Below are positions 46,041-59,189 of a stretch of 64,000 nucleotides of DNA, piece after piece. Within the stretch, counting starts at the first letter, position 1, and each line of letters starts with the position of its first letter. Under the pieces are notes generated by a model that made no database searches, was not told the origin of the DNA, and saw only the letters and a list, made by a program, of their open reading frames with translations. A program made the translations under genes and the position numbers. Source of the stretch: Eremophila alpestris peregrina. Its lineage: Eukaryota; Chordata; Aves; Passeriformes; Alaudidae. The stretch lies in contig WMCF01000025.1 in the NCBI GenBank assembly GCA_009792885.1, positions 7,565,771 to 7,629,770 of the forward strand. Reading direction: 5' to 3'.

Positions 46041-48240
46041 TCTGTAGGGCTTTTCCTTGTTAAATTTTTCTGTTACCACAAAAAGTAAACTTTTTTTTTC
46101 TTTTAAATTTTACTTTATCTCTCCTGGGTTTATCAAGTTTTTTAATGGGGATATAAATCAGGTAGGTATTGTTTGGTTTTTTGGTTTGTCCTGCACTTGA
46201 GAAAATACATCTGCAAATTCTAGGACCAATAGACTGAAACAGGTAAAAACCCTAGTGATTTCTGAAGTTGATAATCCTGGAAATGAATAGTCCCCAATCA
46301 TAAATTACTGATCAAGAAATAGAATTTTTTGTGTCCTCTCTCTGTGATGATGAACAATTTTTTCTCTTCTGAGTACAGTCAGCTTGCATTTGCACAATGA
46401 AGGTGTATGGGGAGTAGTGGTTTGTGTAGGACATCAGCAAAATACTCCAAATTGCCAAGTCCTTCACCTTTCTTTCCAGTAATTTGCATAGATTCATCAT
46501 GGAAATTTGTTAGATAATAAAAGTTTGCTTGTTTGTCTTTATTCTGCAACTCAGGAGTGGGTAGATTACTTACACTCCCTGAAAAATTGTATGTACTGAT
46601 GGAGCTGAAAGCATCATAAAAAGGCTTTTTTAGAGGTAAGATTTGGAAACTGCTATTAGCCTAAGATTTACCTAAATAACTTAAGGTTGTATGTATCTAG
46701 ATCAGTTGTTCCTTACAATGCATCATAGAAATCTGAGACTGAACAATGTTTATCAAGAGTGGATATGTAGAAAAGAAAATTTCCGCCAAGAAAAAGGAAG
46801 CAGAATCCAAGACTTTAATGTTCTATCTTAACTTGAAATATAAAATAACCATTCCAGCAGAATGGGAATTGTGACATGCCAAGGTACAGATCTATTAATA
46901 AAGACTTAATCACCCCCTACTACTGTTACTGCTACTACTAGTAGTACGATGTATGGAGCACAGCTCCAGGATGCCTAGGATACTAATAATGCCAAGACAT
47001 ACCAAAAGTCCTTATCTGGAAAACTCATACCAGTATTTCATTTCTATTTCTGTCACGTAACAAAACAGGGCTAATTAGAAACAGGGGCAATTTTTACCAC
47101 TAATTTATCGAGTGTTTTTAATGCCTAACCCAGTATTGCTGCTTTTAATACCTATATTTTTTAATTGTTCAGCTAAGGCTGTGGTGTGTGCTAGGTGGTG
47201 ACTGAACCCGAATAGCATCAATAGGTGGCGCTGAGTGCAAATATTTGGGCCAAAGTGCTGCAGTGAGTTGAAGATTAACTTTGGGAACAGGTTATTTTAT
47301 CTGTGTTTGCTAATGATTGTGACACAAGAACTGCCATGTGTGGGGTGAGTGTCCTAATGTGACAAATATGGGAAACGTGGCCTGTACACAGTGTTGGAGT
47401 TTTGTAGTACTGAGTAAATAGATATGGGATAAAATATGAAGTACAGGGCTGGAAAACGAGAATTTATAGCTACTTCCAAACAGTGAAAGCTGATGGGTTA
47501 GAAATTATGAAGAGGGGAGACACCTGGGCAGATTTGTTAACAGTATGATAAAATTCACCAGCTTGTCTCACAGAGTTGATAATGGAACCAAACAGATGAA
47601 ATGTTTCCATTAGTGCAAGCGATTTCCTTTTATTGAACAAGTCCAGAGTTTTATTGGTTAAATTACCTGTGGCTTTCCTCATTTCAGGGAGGAAAAAAAG
47701 ACAAAAAAGAAAAGAAGCATAATCCTCTTGTTTTCTTTATTCAGTCATGGCAGCAGCTACAGACACAGGTTTAAAGAATTTTCTGACACCTGAGAATCTG
47801 CTTCAGCTGGAGATTCATCAAAGGACAAGCTAGCTTGTATGATGCCATGTCAAAATGCTGTGAAGTATTAGGGATGACAGATACCACCACCCAGCTTTTT
47901 GCACCCATTTGCACTGTTCTTGTATTGACAAACTTTTGATCTTGGGCTTTCATGTAGGAGTGACTTCCTCCTGGGGATGCTGAACGTGCTAGCTGGCTGT
48001 CACTTCAGATCTCTGGGTGACAAGTACAAGATCAGACTGGATGTAATCTGTCTAGGGATTGTGGAATGACTGAGGTACTCAGCCTTCCTTTCTCAGTTTT
48101 GGTGCAAAACACATGTGGCTTTATTCTGGGTTTTCCTGTTAAATGCTTTTGTGGTCTCTGGAATAAAAAGCAATGCAACATTTCAGACTGCTCCAATAAC
48201 CATGACCACTTTAGTGGATAAAATTGGATGTTTTCACATA
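46041..48240. other. Intergenic sequence with CTCF-like site
   Basis: AT-rich. Contains a TAC-rich palindrome (TACTACTAGTAGTA at 46933-46946) and a CTCF-like motif at 47218-47233. No gene or repeat family otherwise recognised. Confidence 0.6.
47218..47233 (+). promoter_or_regulatory. CTCF binding-site candidate
   Basis: TCAATAGGTGGCGCTG matches 13 of 15 positions of the consensus CCASYAGRKGGCRST, including the complete AGRKGGCRST core with its CpG. It is about 4.2 kb past the TENT4A 3' end, in an AT-rich, CpG-poor setting where such a motif is unlikely by chance. Binding is not demonstrated. Confidence 0.45.
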
Positions 48241-48271
48241 AAATTGTGTCATGAATTTCATGACACAATTT
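48241..48271. repeat. 31-bp near-perfect palindrome
   Basis: AAATTGTGTCATGA, ATT, TCATGACACAATTT: the arms are exact reverse complements over 14 bases, 15 if the A/T of the loop pair. A strong hairpin. No flanking target duplication or known element was recognised. Confidence 0.85.
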
Positions 48272-48372
48272 GACCTGGCTTGGCATCCTAGCTTGGTCCC
48301 TTATGGCTTTTACTTCCTATTCCTGATCATTTGCCTACTGGCACAGATAGGCCCAAACTCAAAAGTGAAAGA

Positions 48373-48440
48373 GAGGAGAGGTGGGGGGCATCTGACATTT
48401 TGAGGAATGTAATCCTGTAGGCATGAAAACTATTTAAATT
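48373..48440 (+). repeat. Dispersed two-copy repeat, copy 1
   Basis: GAGGAGAGGTGGGG, GGCATCTGA, TGAG, TGTAATCCTGT and CTATTTAAATT occur here in the same order as at 49297-49363, with substitutions and small indels between them. The family is not recognised. Confidence 0.5.
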
Positions 48441-49296
48441 CTCATTGTGTGGCAGCTGGTTGTCTGCAATGGCTTGAAAATGGCTAATTCTTCATCACTG
48501 AGAAAGGTCCTCCCACAGAGAGGAAGAGGTCTCTTCCAGGACTGCTGTGTCTAAATGGAATAAGTATTGCTGTCACTCCCATCTACTTGTACAGTCTGGT
48601 CTTCGTGACATGAAAGAATTTTTATGTCCAGTGTTTTAGTGTATTTGCTTTCACTTGGAATCTATAGTCCTCATATAGTCTATACTGTCCCAAAGGGAGC
48701 AATAACTCTGTTAGGCTGACTTTACTTGTTACTCAGTCTTCAGCATTCTCAGATTTATGCAGGATATGGTTGAGGGGTTTTTTCCCCCTCTGTACATTCC
48801 CTGCAGTTCTAAATTTGATGCTTAAAAGAAAAATCTGTCATCAATGTGCCCTTAGCATGGTCTTACATCTTTATGAAGCAGAATTTTTTCGTTCTTACCA
48901 CCAATGTCTCTACCTCCAGTGGGCTCAGAACAGACAGATGGGTTGTCCATGTGTTCTTCATCAAACATTATGGAAATGAGAGACATTTCATAGAGACATC
49001 CAAGTGCTCAGCAGCACTCTGCAGGACAGTGCTAAGATAGCTAATTAATTGGATGACTTGGAAATGCCTGGGAGACACCAAGATTCAGGATGCTGCCTGG
49101 AGTATCTGAGGCTGTAAGCAGTCATGGCAGCCAAACTTTAAAGACAAGAAAATAAACACTTCTCAAAATGACCCACCTGTTCATCCACCTCACAGCTTGC
49201 TTCTCCTTTTCCCTACAGCCTTTATGTTCTGTAGGAGCTAAAAAAGCTGTGCTTTCTGGCTTTGGTGAACTCCTGAAAAGAGAGAGGACCGTGGGG

Positions 49297-49363
49297 GAGG
49301 AGAGGTGGGGAGGCATCTGATTGTGAGCACTGTAATACTGTGAACACAAATCCTATTTAAATT
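49297..49363 (+). repeat. Dispersed two-copy repeat, copy 2
   Basis: Matches 48373-48440 in order and orientation: GAGGAGAGGTGGGG, AGGCATCTGATTG, TGAG, TGTAATACTGTG, CTATTTAAATT. Similarity fades on both sides. Confidence 0.5.
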
Positions 49364-52300
49364 ACCAAGACAAAATGCACTATTCATTCATTATGCATTT
49401 AAATTTCAGAGGCCCTTTTGATGCAGGAGGTAAAAAGAGGCTCAGCAGGATCTTTCTAAAGATGTTTTATGAAAAGGATTCATGGTGAACATGAATTATT
49501 TTTCCAGCATTGTTTGAGCAGATTGCTGTCGGTAGTTGCTTCACAATTAGTTTGTCCTTGTGTCTTTCTAGGTGAGTACTGAATCTGAAGGGGAAAAAAA
49601 GCTTTTTTCCCTGTGCATTTTGCAGAGAGTTTGCGTTTTTTATTATTATTACTTCATGTTTAAGTAAAATTCCCTGTGGAGTCCTGGAACTGAATGTTGC
49701 TCATGTAGCAATAAGACTTTAAATTTACTCAAGCCTAGGATTTTTTTTTTTTTAATCTCCTTTCAGAGTATTACAAGATTTTGCTGCTGTTAATCAGGAA
49801 AATGCGATTTGCTAAATTCAGTTTGCTCCGGTGACAGGGAGGGAGCGCTCTTGCATCACTCTTATTTCTCAATGCAAAAGCAACAGCTCGGCAGTCTCTG
49901 GTTTGGAGGTGGTGCTACCGTGATGGGAAAACCTTTCCTGAGGCACAGGGTAGCTTTAAAGGTAATTTTGTTTTGTTTCATACAAATAAGGCTCAGAACA
50001 CTTTGCCTATAGTCAGTAATGGATGTCTGAGCAAGGTAGTTGTTTTTCTGTCTATCAAAATTGTGCTTGGGAAGCCCACGTTTGATCTGTGCTGTGCAAC
50101 TGCACCAATAGAAAAATGTTTAATCCTTCTAGAGGTTAAATTGTTGTTTCCTTCTTAGAGTTCTCTCGGTCCCTTAACTACACATATCCAGCTCAGGTGC
50201 ACGAGCTCCTAATTGTTTTAGCATGCAGAAGAGGTTTTTTCCTAAGTGCTCTTGGAAATGGAATTGGGACACCGACAGGTTTTCTCCAGCCAGCCTGAAA
50301 TGGCTGTTTCAGGTTGGATTTTTTTCCTCTCCCTTCAGCTTTAAGATGTCAGCTGAAAATAGAATATACTTAGCATGCATGTAAAAGACACTCTTGAAAA
50401 TAGCTCCAGGCATCATCCAGTTTGGGGATTCTTTGATTTGTGTAAATCAGCACTTGTGTTCAGATAACAAAGTTCCTTGTGTTATCCAGTGTTAGTTCAA
50501 GGGTCAATTTAACATTAATAATGTTTTCTAAAGGCTACAGTTGGTAGAGCAAAATCTTTATTTAGTAAAATATCAGCAATCACCATGGCAAACGAGTTTG
50601 TGTTCACTAACTGTGCATGGGAAAGAATAAATAGGAATAAGACTTCTATAACACAGAGCAAAGATGTGCAACCTAGAACTTTATTCAGTTCTTCTGTGCA
50701 GTTCAGGCTGAATGCAGAGAGTCTATGTTACCCTCAGTTTAAGAGAGAAATTCGTGCTTCTAAAGAAGAATTGGAATTGCAAGTGCAACAGGCTGCATCA
50801 GTAGGCTGCATTGTATTTAAATAGACTCTTATGTTTAGTTAAAGAACTTCTAAACACAACTGTGTTTGTTCCCAAGGTTGTCCATTCTTGCAGATTAGAA
50901 TTAGAATTCTTTCAATCAAGGTTTGGGTGTTGGTTTTATGTTTGGGGTTCCCCACCCCAAAAGCTTCCACCCCACTTCTCCCTAGAAGTTACTAGAGATA
51001 AAAGTACTGATATCTGTTTCTCTCCTGTACTGTTTGCTGGGGTTTTGCCTCTATTTAGACTCACACTCAGAATGAAGGTCTAAGACTTTCATTTTCTTGT
51101 GTTTATATTAACATTGTGAGGAATGGGAGGGGGGTTTGCAGAGCTTGGCTTTCACTGTCAGAAGTATGAATTTGTTTTGCCATAGCAGAAGGACTTGATC
51201 TTTCCTAGAGCCTGTTTCTCTCTGCAGCTACTTCATTTGCTGTATAATGAGTAGTCCTTTAGAAAAAAATCATGGTTTGTCAGTCCTGTGTATCAAACCT
51301 TCTGTGTTTTACCAGTCTTTTGTATGCTGAATGTTCATAAAATATTTTAGATTTCTGGTTTGGCTACTGTATTACTGAATTTGAATTCAACATACATTCA
51401 AAAAAAGCTTTCAGCACAACAGCCTAGAGCAGATGTCTTTTTTCCCCCATAATTTTACATAGTTCTCAGTCATTACATGCATGCTTCAATTCAGATGAAT
51501 TTAAGAATCTAAGCCATCTATTCAAATATGGTCAGATTTGGAGATACCAAAAGTAATGCCCTGTTTAGTTTCTATGTAAACTGTATAGTTTCCACATAAG
51601 ACTACACAGGATACACAGATAGGACTTTTCACCTATGACAAAAGATAAATGAAGATGGATTTGACAAAGATTTAAACTATCAGGTGAGGTAATAGTTGTC
51701 AGTCTCTTCTGAGAGGTGTTGAACACCATCTAATAAATCATGTAGGTGCAGGCTCGAAGAGAGCAAAGGGAACAATATTTGTAACTCCTGGTTTAGGTGC
51801 AGAATTTTTTTTTCTGAAAGATTTTTGTATGTGAAATCTTGAGTTTGAAAATCAGTTGGACAAATCCCAAGAAAAGACACCCATTCAGGGCTATTAAATG
51901 TGAGATAACACCTCTGGATGCAGCAACCAGAGCTGCAAAGGAGTTGCTTTGGAAAAGGAGCTGTGTGGTGCAGATGGAAGCATCTCTTTTCACTCCCTTT
52001 CAGAGGCAGGCAACAGTTTCCAGAGCTTTGGCTGGCTTCAGGTTGAGGTAAACTGTCTCCAGATAAACTGGAAGTAGTTTGTGTGGAGAAGGAGAGAGAA
52101 GAGAAAATCAGTTTCTACAATGAAAAGGATCCAGGAAAAAGCATAGTAAGATTAAATTAAAGAAAATTGCATTAAAAGAGTCTGGTGATACTGTCTTCTT
52201 CAATTGTATGTGAGAGTGAGGAACAGTAAAGGGCTTTAAGAGAGAAGAGAAAAATTAAGAATAAGCTAATTGCGCAGAGGTGCTGGAGAGGGGAAGTGGA

Positions 52301-54324
52301 GGGGGGAGGAGATGAGTGGAATTTGTGAGGAAAATGTGGAAGAATAAAAAAGAGAAAAAATCAGCAGTTTATGGGGCTCAAATGCTTTCTTTTGTTCACT
52401 GTGCCCCAACTGCCCACCTAGCCCAAAATGCTGTGTGGTTCTACAGCCTCCAGCTGCTGTTTTCTCTGCCTTCTGTCTCTTCTCTGGGTTGTCTCTGTTG
52501 CCACCACTCTGCTGGGTGGCCAAGGCTTTTTCAGCTCTGCTGCTGGCCGCCTGTGGGATTCATGCCAGCAGTCCAGGGTGAGTGTGGGTAAGGCTAATGC
52601 ACTTTTATACACACAAACACAAACAAGCTCTCTCTAGTGTGTAGGAGCCTCTTCAGTACGAGTCTGTACCTTTTTCTTTCAATGTACCAGTAATTATTTT
52701 AACTTTACCAAATTTTGGAGTGCTGTTTACTGGGTCTGCCCTCTGGCTTAGGCTGTTGTCTGTTTTGATTTGGTACAGGCTTGGGCAGCCTGAGACCTGC
52801 TGTAACCTCTGTGGCAATCCCTTGGCCATGGTTTTGAAGAGTTTTTTGATTTTAAGACTAAATATGTCTCCTCTTTCTATATATTTAGTCAACACTACAC
52901 AATGTTTCACAGAGGTCTGCAGCAATACTCTTAATCCTTGTGCTTAACAATGTCTGACACTAAACCAGTCTCCTTCCACTGATTTCACATGCAGGGAATG
53001 GCTCCATTTTTATTTCCCAAGTACTCTATCTATACAGGGACTTTTGGGGATGAAATCTAGATGACTTATTACTTCATTATAAAAGCATCCAGTATACCCC
53101 TGTATAGAAAGAAGAATTATATCAGGTAGACTATTTAATGCATCAGGGTAATTATTTTCTCTTCATCTGCAGTATTTATTTTTTGTGGGAATTCTTCATC
53201 TGTTGGTGCATATCAGAATGCCACTGTTGAATTAGCTGATTTACAGCAGCTAAGAAAGGGCTCTCAAAAATTTGGTTGCAGGATATAATGTCTGTAAAAT
53301 GTCTTGAGAAGTGTAAAATACTGAAATAATTAGTAAGTTCTTATAAAAATTTGAAAGGGTGATAGTAGGATTTACATGCCAGCATCTCATCAGTGGTTGA
53401 TAAATGGAGTCTGTATGGAAGCTGAATTCTGCCCTTTCCTTTCCCAAGCAGGCTGTTGTGATCAGGTGTGGCTGCTCACACTCCTGTGGGTTTGAGTAAC
53501 ATGATCATCTTCTTGATACTCCCCCCTTTTGAGCCTGTCTGAAGTTGGCCAACAGAATCAAATCTCCTAACAGAAGATATATAGATGTGACAAATACAAA
53601 GTGGAATTGCATAAGCTTTGTTTTCTTAGGAAACTCCTCTAAAAATACAGCCTTTTAGACTTATTCCTGGCTCTTGCACCCCACTGAACTGCAGTTTTTC
53701 TTGTGTGACAGATACCAAGATTTGGAAGCAGAGAACAATTTGATTAAATTTGTCTCCTTTGTTGCCTCAGGTACATTCTGTGTATTCTTAGAATATAAAT
53801 CCTGCTGCTAATTAAGTTGTTCTCTATTTGATATGATATTCTTAAAAAATATATAGCTCACCTCAGGGTGTCTCAGAAAGTAAAATGTCCATACACAGGA
53901 TTGTAATTTACCAGGAATAACTACTGTGTATTCTTTCACTGGAAACAATTGGAGCTATTTTCATTTTCTTATAAATTCTTTTCAGTTTGCAGAAGTTACT
54001 TTTATTCTCAAAAGCTGGAAAACAATCATAATTCTGAGAAAGTCACATATTGATTATTTGAGTTGAACAATGGAGAGTAAAATTGTTCAAGCTGATCTCT
54101 GCCCCATGCTCCATTTTAATTGGGGAGAGGTGAACAGTGATTAAATATAACATTTATGCAGTAGCAGCATGCTCAAAGGGTAGCAGCAAATACAAATCTT
54201 ACATAATGAGTTTGAATTAATTTTGTATCTGAAGAAAACAAAACCTGATAGAAGCAGGTTGTTTTATGAGATGCAGAACTAATCCATTCCAGTCTGTCTG
54301 TATTGTTTCTGTTTCTGTTCTAAA
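49364..54324. other. Intergenic sequence, no gene recognised
   Basis: AT-rich overall. The 52266-52640 part is locally richer in G and C with a G/A-rich start, which explains the cluster of overlapping open frames on both strands there. No repeat family or gene identified. Confidence 0.6.
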
Positions 54325-54440
54325 GAGCAGGTTGGACAATACCTTGGGGATTGTTTTGCCGATCCTGTGTTGATCAGAGGTTGCATAAGATGACCTTCAG
54401 AGGCTGAAGTCCCTCCCAGTCTGTGTTATTCTATGACCCT
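54325..54440 (+). mobile_element. CR1 LINE 3'-end fragment
   Basis: GAGCAGGTTGGACAATACCT, then GATCCTGTGTTGATC, then AAGATGACCTTCAGAGGCTG, AAGTCCCTCCCAG and TTATTCTATGACC follow the order of an avian CR1 3' end, including the ATTCTATGA tail. About 115 bp, 5' truncated. Confidence 0.7.
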
Positions 54441-57400
54441 ATTTTTCTGTCCAATTTGGTTGATTTTGTGAGATAGCTGCATGGAATATATGGGGAATTG
54501 CACAAACACGAGAGTGTTTTTCTTCTTAAAAAGACCCCTTCATTTTGCCTGTGATAAAAATAGGTGTAAATTTTGTTTTTCTTCTTCACAACAAGCTCAT
54601 AATATTTGGAGGGGAAGCCCTTCCTTCACCACATCCTACACCCTCAGCAGGTCAAGGGAGGTGAGGAAAACTTTCCTGTTAGAACAGGACTGTGCAGGGT
54701 GAACTGAGGAAAGCTGTTTTTTATGCTTTGGTATTTCAGATTCTCTGCCAAGGAATTTCAGTGGATGTAAGCATCTCTGTTCCCACCTACTTAACAGTTC
54801 AAATATTTATTTATGTAATTTGTCTTTAAACAAAGCTATTTTATCCATATTAGGAATAAGAAACTAAAGTTTAATCCCCTTTTGACGATTCTTTCTCTTA
54901 CTAGGAGTGTTTACTGCTTTCTAGACTGACACCTTACGGAGCCTTTTTATACCTGCAGCCACTCTTGCAAGTGTGTCCCAAGTCATAAACCAAAGGAGTC
55001 AGCTTAGGTAATTAGGAATATTCTCCATATTTCTTGTCTATTTGCTTAATTTAAATATGGAAACAGCCTCTGAGGCTGACTGTGGATTTCTCTTTGAGGT
55101 TATCTTGTTTTTTATGAACCTGCTACTTGTCTTGAGCATTCCTGAGGTGTGATGAGTGCTGTTCTTTTTCATATCCTCTTTTATATACCCATTCCCTGCT
55201 CCTCTGGATCCTGCTGCCTGTGGTTTTATCCAGGTGGATATGCTGGGTGCTATGATGAGTTGTCAGTGCCTGATGTCCTTTGCCAGGAGGAATATGATGT
55301 CCATATTGATAATTTTATCTTCCTCTTTCTAGGAACTACTTTGGTCATTTCTCTTTGCTCTCTAACACAGTTTTACACCTTTTCTCTTTCTTAATTTTTC
55401 TCCAGCTCAAGTGTTACATCAACATCTGCTGCATCTTGTGTCTTTTATGTATTGCTCTTAATAAATGTATTATTGTTCTACGATCTTATGTGGCATATAT
55501 TTCTCAATACTTCATCATCATGTTACAGGCATAAATATCACATTCTGCTTAGAATAACTTACTACTATTGCTAGCTATATAAACCTGTGGTTATACAAAG
55601 ATAAATGAAACTGAACCAAATTAACCATGGACACGTGGTAACCAAGTAAAGTAATTTAAAAAACCAAGTAAAGCAAATTTACAGGCAGATCAGGAAAACT
55701 GAGCCAGAACACATCCAAGAAACTTAAGGTCTAATGCCTTTTAAACTCATTACAAAGCTTGTGGCCTCTCAGTGACCATGGCAACAGATACAATGGTCAA
55801 CCTATTAATAATTTTATTCCAGATTTTCTAGCTTTGTATCAGTAAGTTGAGATTTGGTTTAATGTCTTCAGATCTGTTGTTCCTCCCACACGAAATTATG
55901 CATAAGAAACAAGAGTTCCTAAGTATAGTAACTCTCTGGCTTCTAACATCACATTGGGTTGCTGCACTACTTCTGTCATAATGAACTAGCCTGTTTGCTT
56001 TAATGGTCATGATGTCAGGCTCCAGGAAAAGCCTATTATATAGCATTGGATCTTAAGGATGCAAATTATGTCAGAGTAATTTATTCTCATGCATAATAGT
56101 TCTTGAGTTGTTGCAGTACTTTCTGTACCTGGTCTGTATAAACACCCTCAAGTACTTTTCATTCAGCCTGTTCTTTACTATAGGCTGGAGAACATCTCTA
56201 TATATCAAGAGAAGCTTCTTGCATTACTACTTTTGAGGTCAAGGTTTCATGGTGCTCTTACTGTCAGAGTTAAAATTGTCTTTGTTTTCCCTCTTTTGTC
56301 TTTTTGCCCTTGTTAAACACCAGGTTAAGAGGAGTGGAGGTGAGCTACTTAGTGTTTGCATTTTCAGATTATCTATACATCCTACTCACTGTATATTTAC
56401 TCTTTGTCTTGGCTAGAGGAAGAGCCATTCCCATGGGTACTCTCCAGTAGGCTTTGAGTGCTTCAATATCTTGTCAGTCAATTAACATTCATTAAAGACA
56501 TAGCCTTCGGGAGAGTCTGCTGGGAAAGATCTGGTACTGCCTCCTGCATCTAGTTGTGGACCTGAATAGAAATCTGTCATTTAAGAGCAAGGATGAGGCT
56601 GGGTAGGAATAGACAATTATCTCTAGGTGTTGTTTGAGATGCAGCTTTAATACGAATTTAGACGCAGATATCTATAAATAGAACAAAACTTTAAATTTAA
56701 AGGTAGTTAAACATATTTTAAAATGCAAATGGAAGACTCAATTTTCTGAGAGTTTTCTTTAGCTTGGCTCTTTCATTTCCTGCTTCACAAAATCCATTCT
56801 CATGAGTTTAAGTAATTTCATTTTCAGTTTCAAAGTAATTTACAGACAGGGAAACATCCATGAAATGTGCTTATGGTCATACCCAAAGTGAGCCTGTCCC
56901 TCTTCAATGCAACTTTGTGAGCTGCCCCACATAATTCCAGATGTATTGAAGTATGAACTTACTCAGACCAATTTTTTAACTATTTGAGGGTTTTGATCCT
57001 GTTCTTGTAAGAATCTGTTTTCAGAACATGATTGCATCAATAATGTAGGTGTCCTACTCTTATTACAAATGGGTTTTTATTCACAGCTCATTAAGAGTCA
57101 TTTGTTCTCATGCATAATAATCCATTTCCTTCCCTGATGTTAACTGAAATATTTACCATTTTGTGTATAGGTATAAAAGTTAGAATACCTTTTTGCCTTT
57201 TAGAGGAGGATAGCTTGGAGTCCAACAGCAAATGCTTTCTCTTCAAACAGTTTCTCTTCAAAAAATGCCCCACACCTTTCATCTCTCAGGCTGGCCTTCC
57301 CCACATGCCTTTTAGGATCTGTCTTTCTTGAGGATAGGTCATCAGTCCTGGATCCACAATTGAGAGCAATTTTCCATCCTCTGTTGACAGACTTAAAGGT

Positions 57401-59189
57401 TTTATTCTTGGTTGTTTTATAAGTGCTGTATTATACAGGCCATTTATGTGGGCATATCTAAGCAAAATGTCCCAGTACTGTGTAAGAAAAGCCAGTGTGA
57501 GGCTGGCTCTCTGCTTATAAAACCAGAGCAGCTGTGCCTGTTCTGTGATATGCACTGACCATGTTCAAAGCAAAGCTTTGCACTGATCATCTTCAAAGCA
57601 AGGCTTTATCTACTGCTTCTTCACAGTGTTGGTACTGACAACAAAGTCCTTTAAAAATCATCTGTCTTTCATAAAAGTGAGAGGAAGTGAAATGAAAAGT
57701 CTTACATAAAGCATTTTGCTAGCAAAAGCTCTTCTCTCTTGCAACAATATGTTGCCAGAGAGGAGATTCTGCATCTGAGAGGATTCTTTATGATAATGAT
57801 ATTTCCTTGTTCGTATATTCAGAGTTCTATTTTGAATCCTGCTTGAAAAGTTTCTGTACAGTTTGTCAGTTTTATGCACTTACTTGTGCCAATATGCATT
57901 GCTACACTCTAGGATAGCAGATCTGAAATGTAGTTTGCAAAATTCTAATTGGGGAAAATTTGCCTTTAAATTCTTATGTAAAAGAAAATAATCATCTGAC
58001 TTGAACTGCACTGTTAAATCAGTTTCTTTCAAGTCATTGCTTTTTTCCCAACAAATATGATGCTATTATAAAATATGTAAGGATCTGAGTAATGCCCCTG
58101 ACCAAATGTCTTTTTTCTGTGTGTTTTATTATATCCATCACAGTAGTACCTGTGGCTGTCCAGAATTCAAAAATCCATGATCTTTGAAAGCACATGGATT
58201 TCAAGGGGTAACAACAGAAATTAATCTCTTGGGTCACATCTTAAAAGCTGCTGTCTGGTTCTAGATTTTTCTTTCTGCATTGTTACCTGTAAAATTCATA
58301 CGGTATTTGGATTCTTGACAGTGCCTGTAGTGGGTGAAAGTTAGATGTGAAAGAGGATGGAAGTTCCAGGCAGAGAATTCTAGAATTATTTTTAAAAATG
58401 AATAATTTAAAAGAAATATGTAAATACTTAACAATCATTTCTTATTAGTCAATATCTACTGGTTCAATTAATAAGAAACATTTAAATATTATTCAATACT
58501 GGAATATTAAAAGAAATTCTTAAAATGCACATCATATTTCTCAACATACTGTTATACATGCATGCATTCATACATAACTGTATGCATAGTTATTGTCACA
58601 TCCTGCTTAACATCATGTTGTAGTGATCCTTTGTCAGAAGCTGTCTTTTGTCAAAATTATTTGGATCTATCCCCAGTGAATCTCCCCCTGTGAATGACTG
58701 GCCTTGTTCATGTAGGGTGGCACTTCGAGAGACCCATGTCTCAGTGAGTGCCCTGAAGATTTTGCACATGATTTTTTTCACTGGCCTTGTGCTTGTTGTG
58801 TTCAGCATTCCTGTGCCTCACTTTGCAGCAGCCAGCAGCTCAATTCTGTGCTTGTTGCTGATATCAGCTGCTGCTGCTGGCATTCCTTAACTGCTGTGTG
58901 TGCTCGAGTAGGCTTCTCCCTCCAAGCAGGATCATCCATCCTGGGGCACCTGCTCCGTCAGGGCTTCCAGTGTTTGGGCTGGAAATAAGTGAACAGGCCA
59001 GTGTTTTTGGACGAAGTCCCTTGCCAGAGCTTTATAGGACACGAGGTAGCTGAGGTGTAGGACAGCAGGTCCATTCACCAGCCCATGACTGGTTACAGAG
59101 GTAACAGAGAGTGTCTGACTGGTCTGGCTACAGAGAGCTCACCAACCTGTCTGCAAGTGCTGCTCACCAGGGAAGGACGTGCACGATCG
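54441..59189. other. Intergenic sequence, no gene recognised
   Basis: AT-rich. Contains an imperfect duplication of ACCAAGTAAAG near 55640-55680 and a 28-bp tandem duplication at 57553-57608. The 58640-59080 part is somewhat richer in G and C and open in one frame, but no homology is recognised. Confidence 0.6.
57553..57608. repeat. 28-bp imperfect tandem duplication
   Basis: Units 57553-57580 and 57581-57608 share CACTGA.CAT.TTCAAAGCAA and GCTTT, differing at about four or five positions. Unit 1 holds the palindrome CAAAGCTTTG. Confidence 0.7.

Noticed and set aside
52266..52640. Cluster of overlapping 64-91 codon frames on both strands
   Set aside because: Locally higher GC lowers stop frequency in all frames, which explains several overlapping frames without any gene.
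55460..55465. AATAAA as the end of an unannotated transcript
   Set aside because: A lone hexamer in AT-rich DNA, with no upstream exon evidence.
58648..58890. 80-codon hydrophobic frame resembling a membrane protein
   Set aside because: Hydrophobicity comes from T-rich sequence; no start context, family or neighbour supports it.
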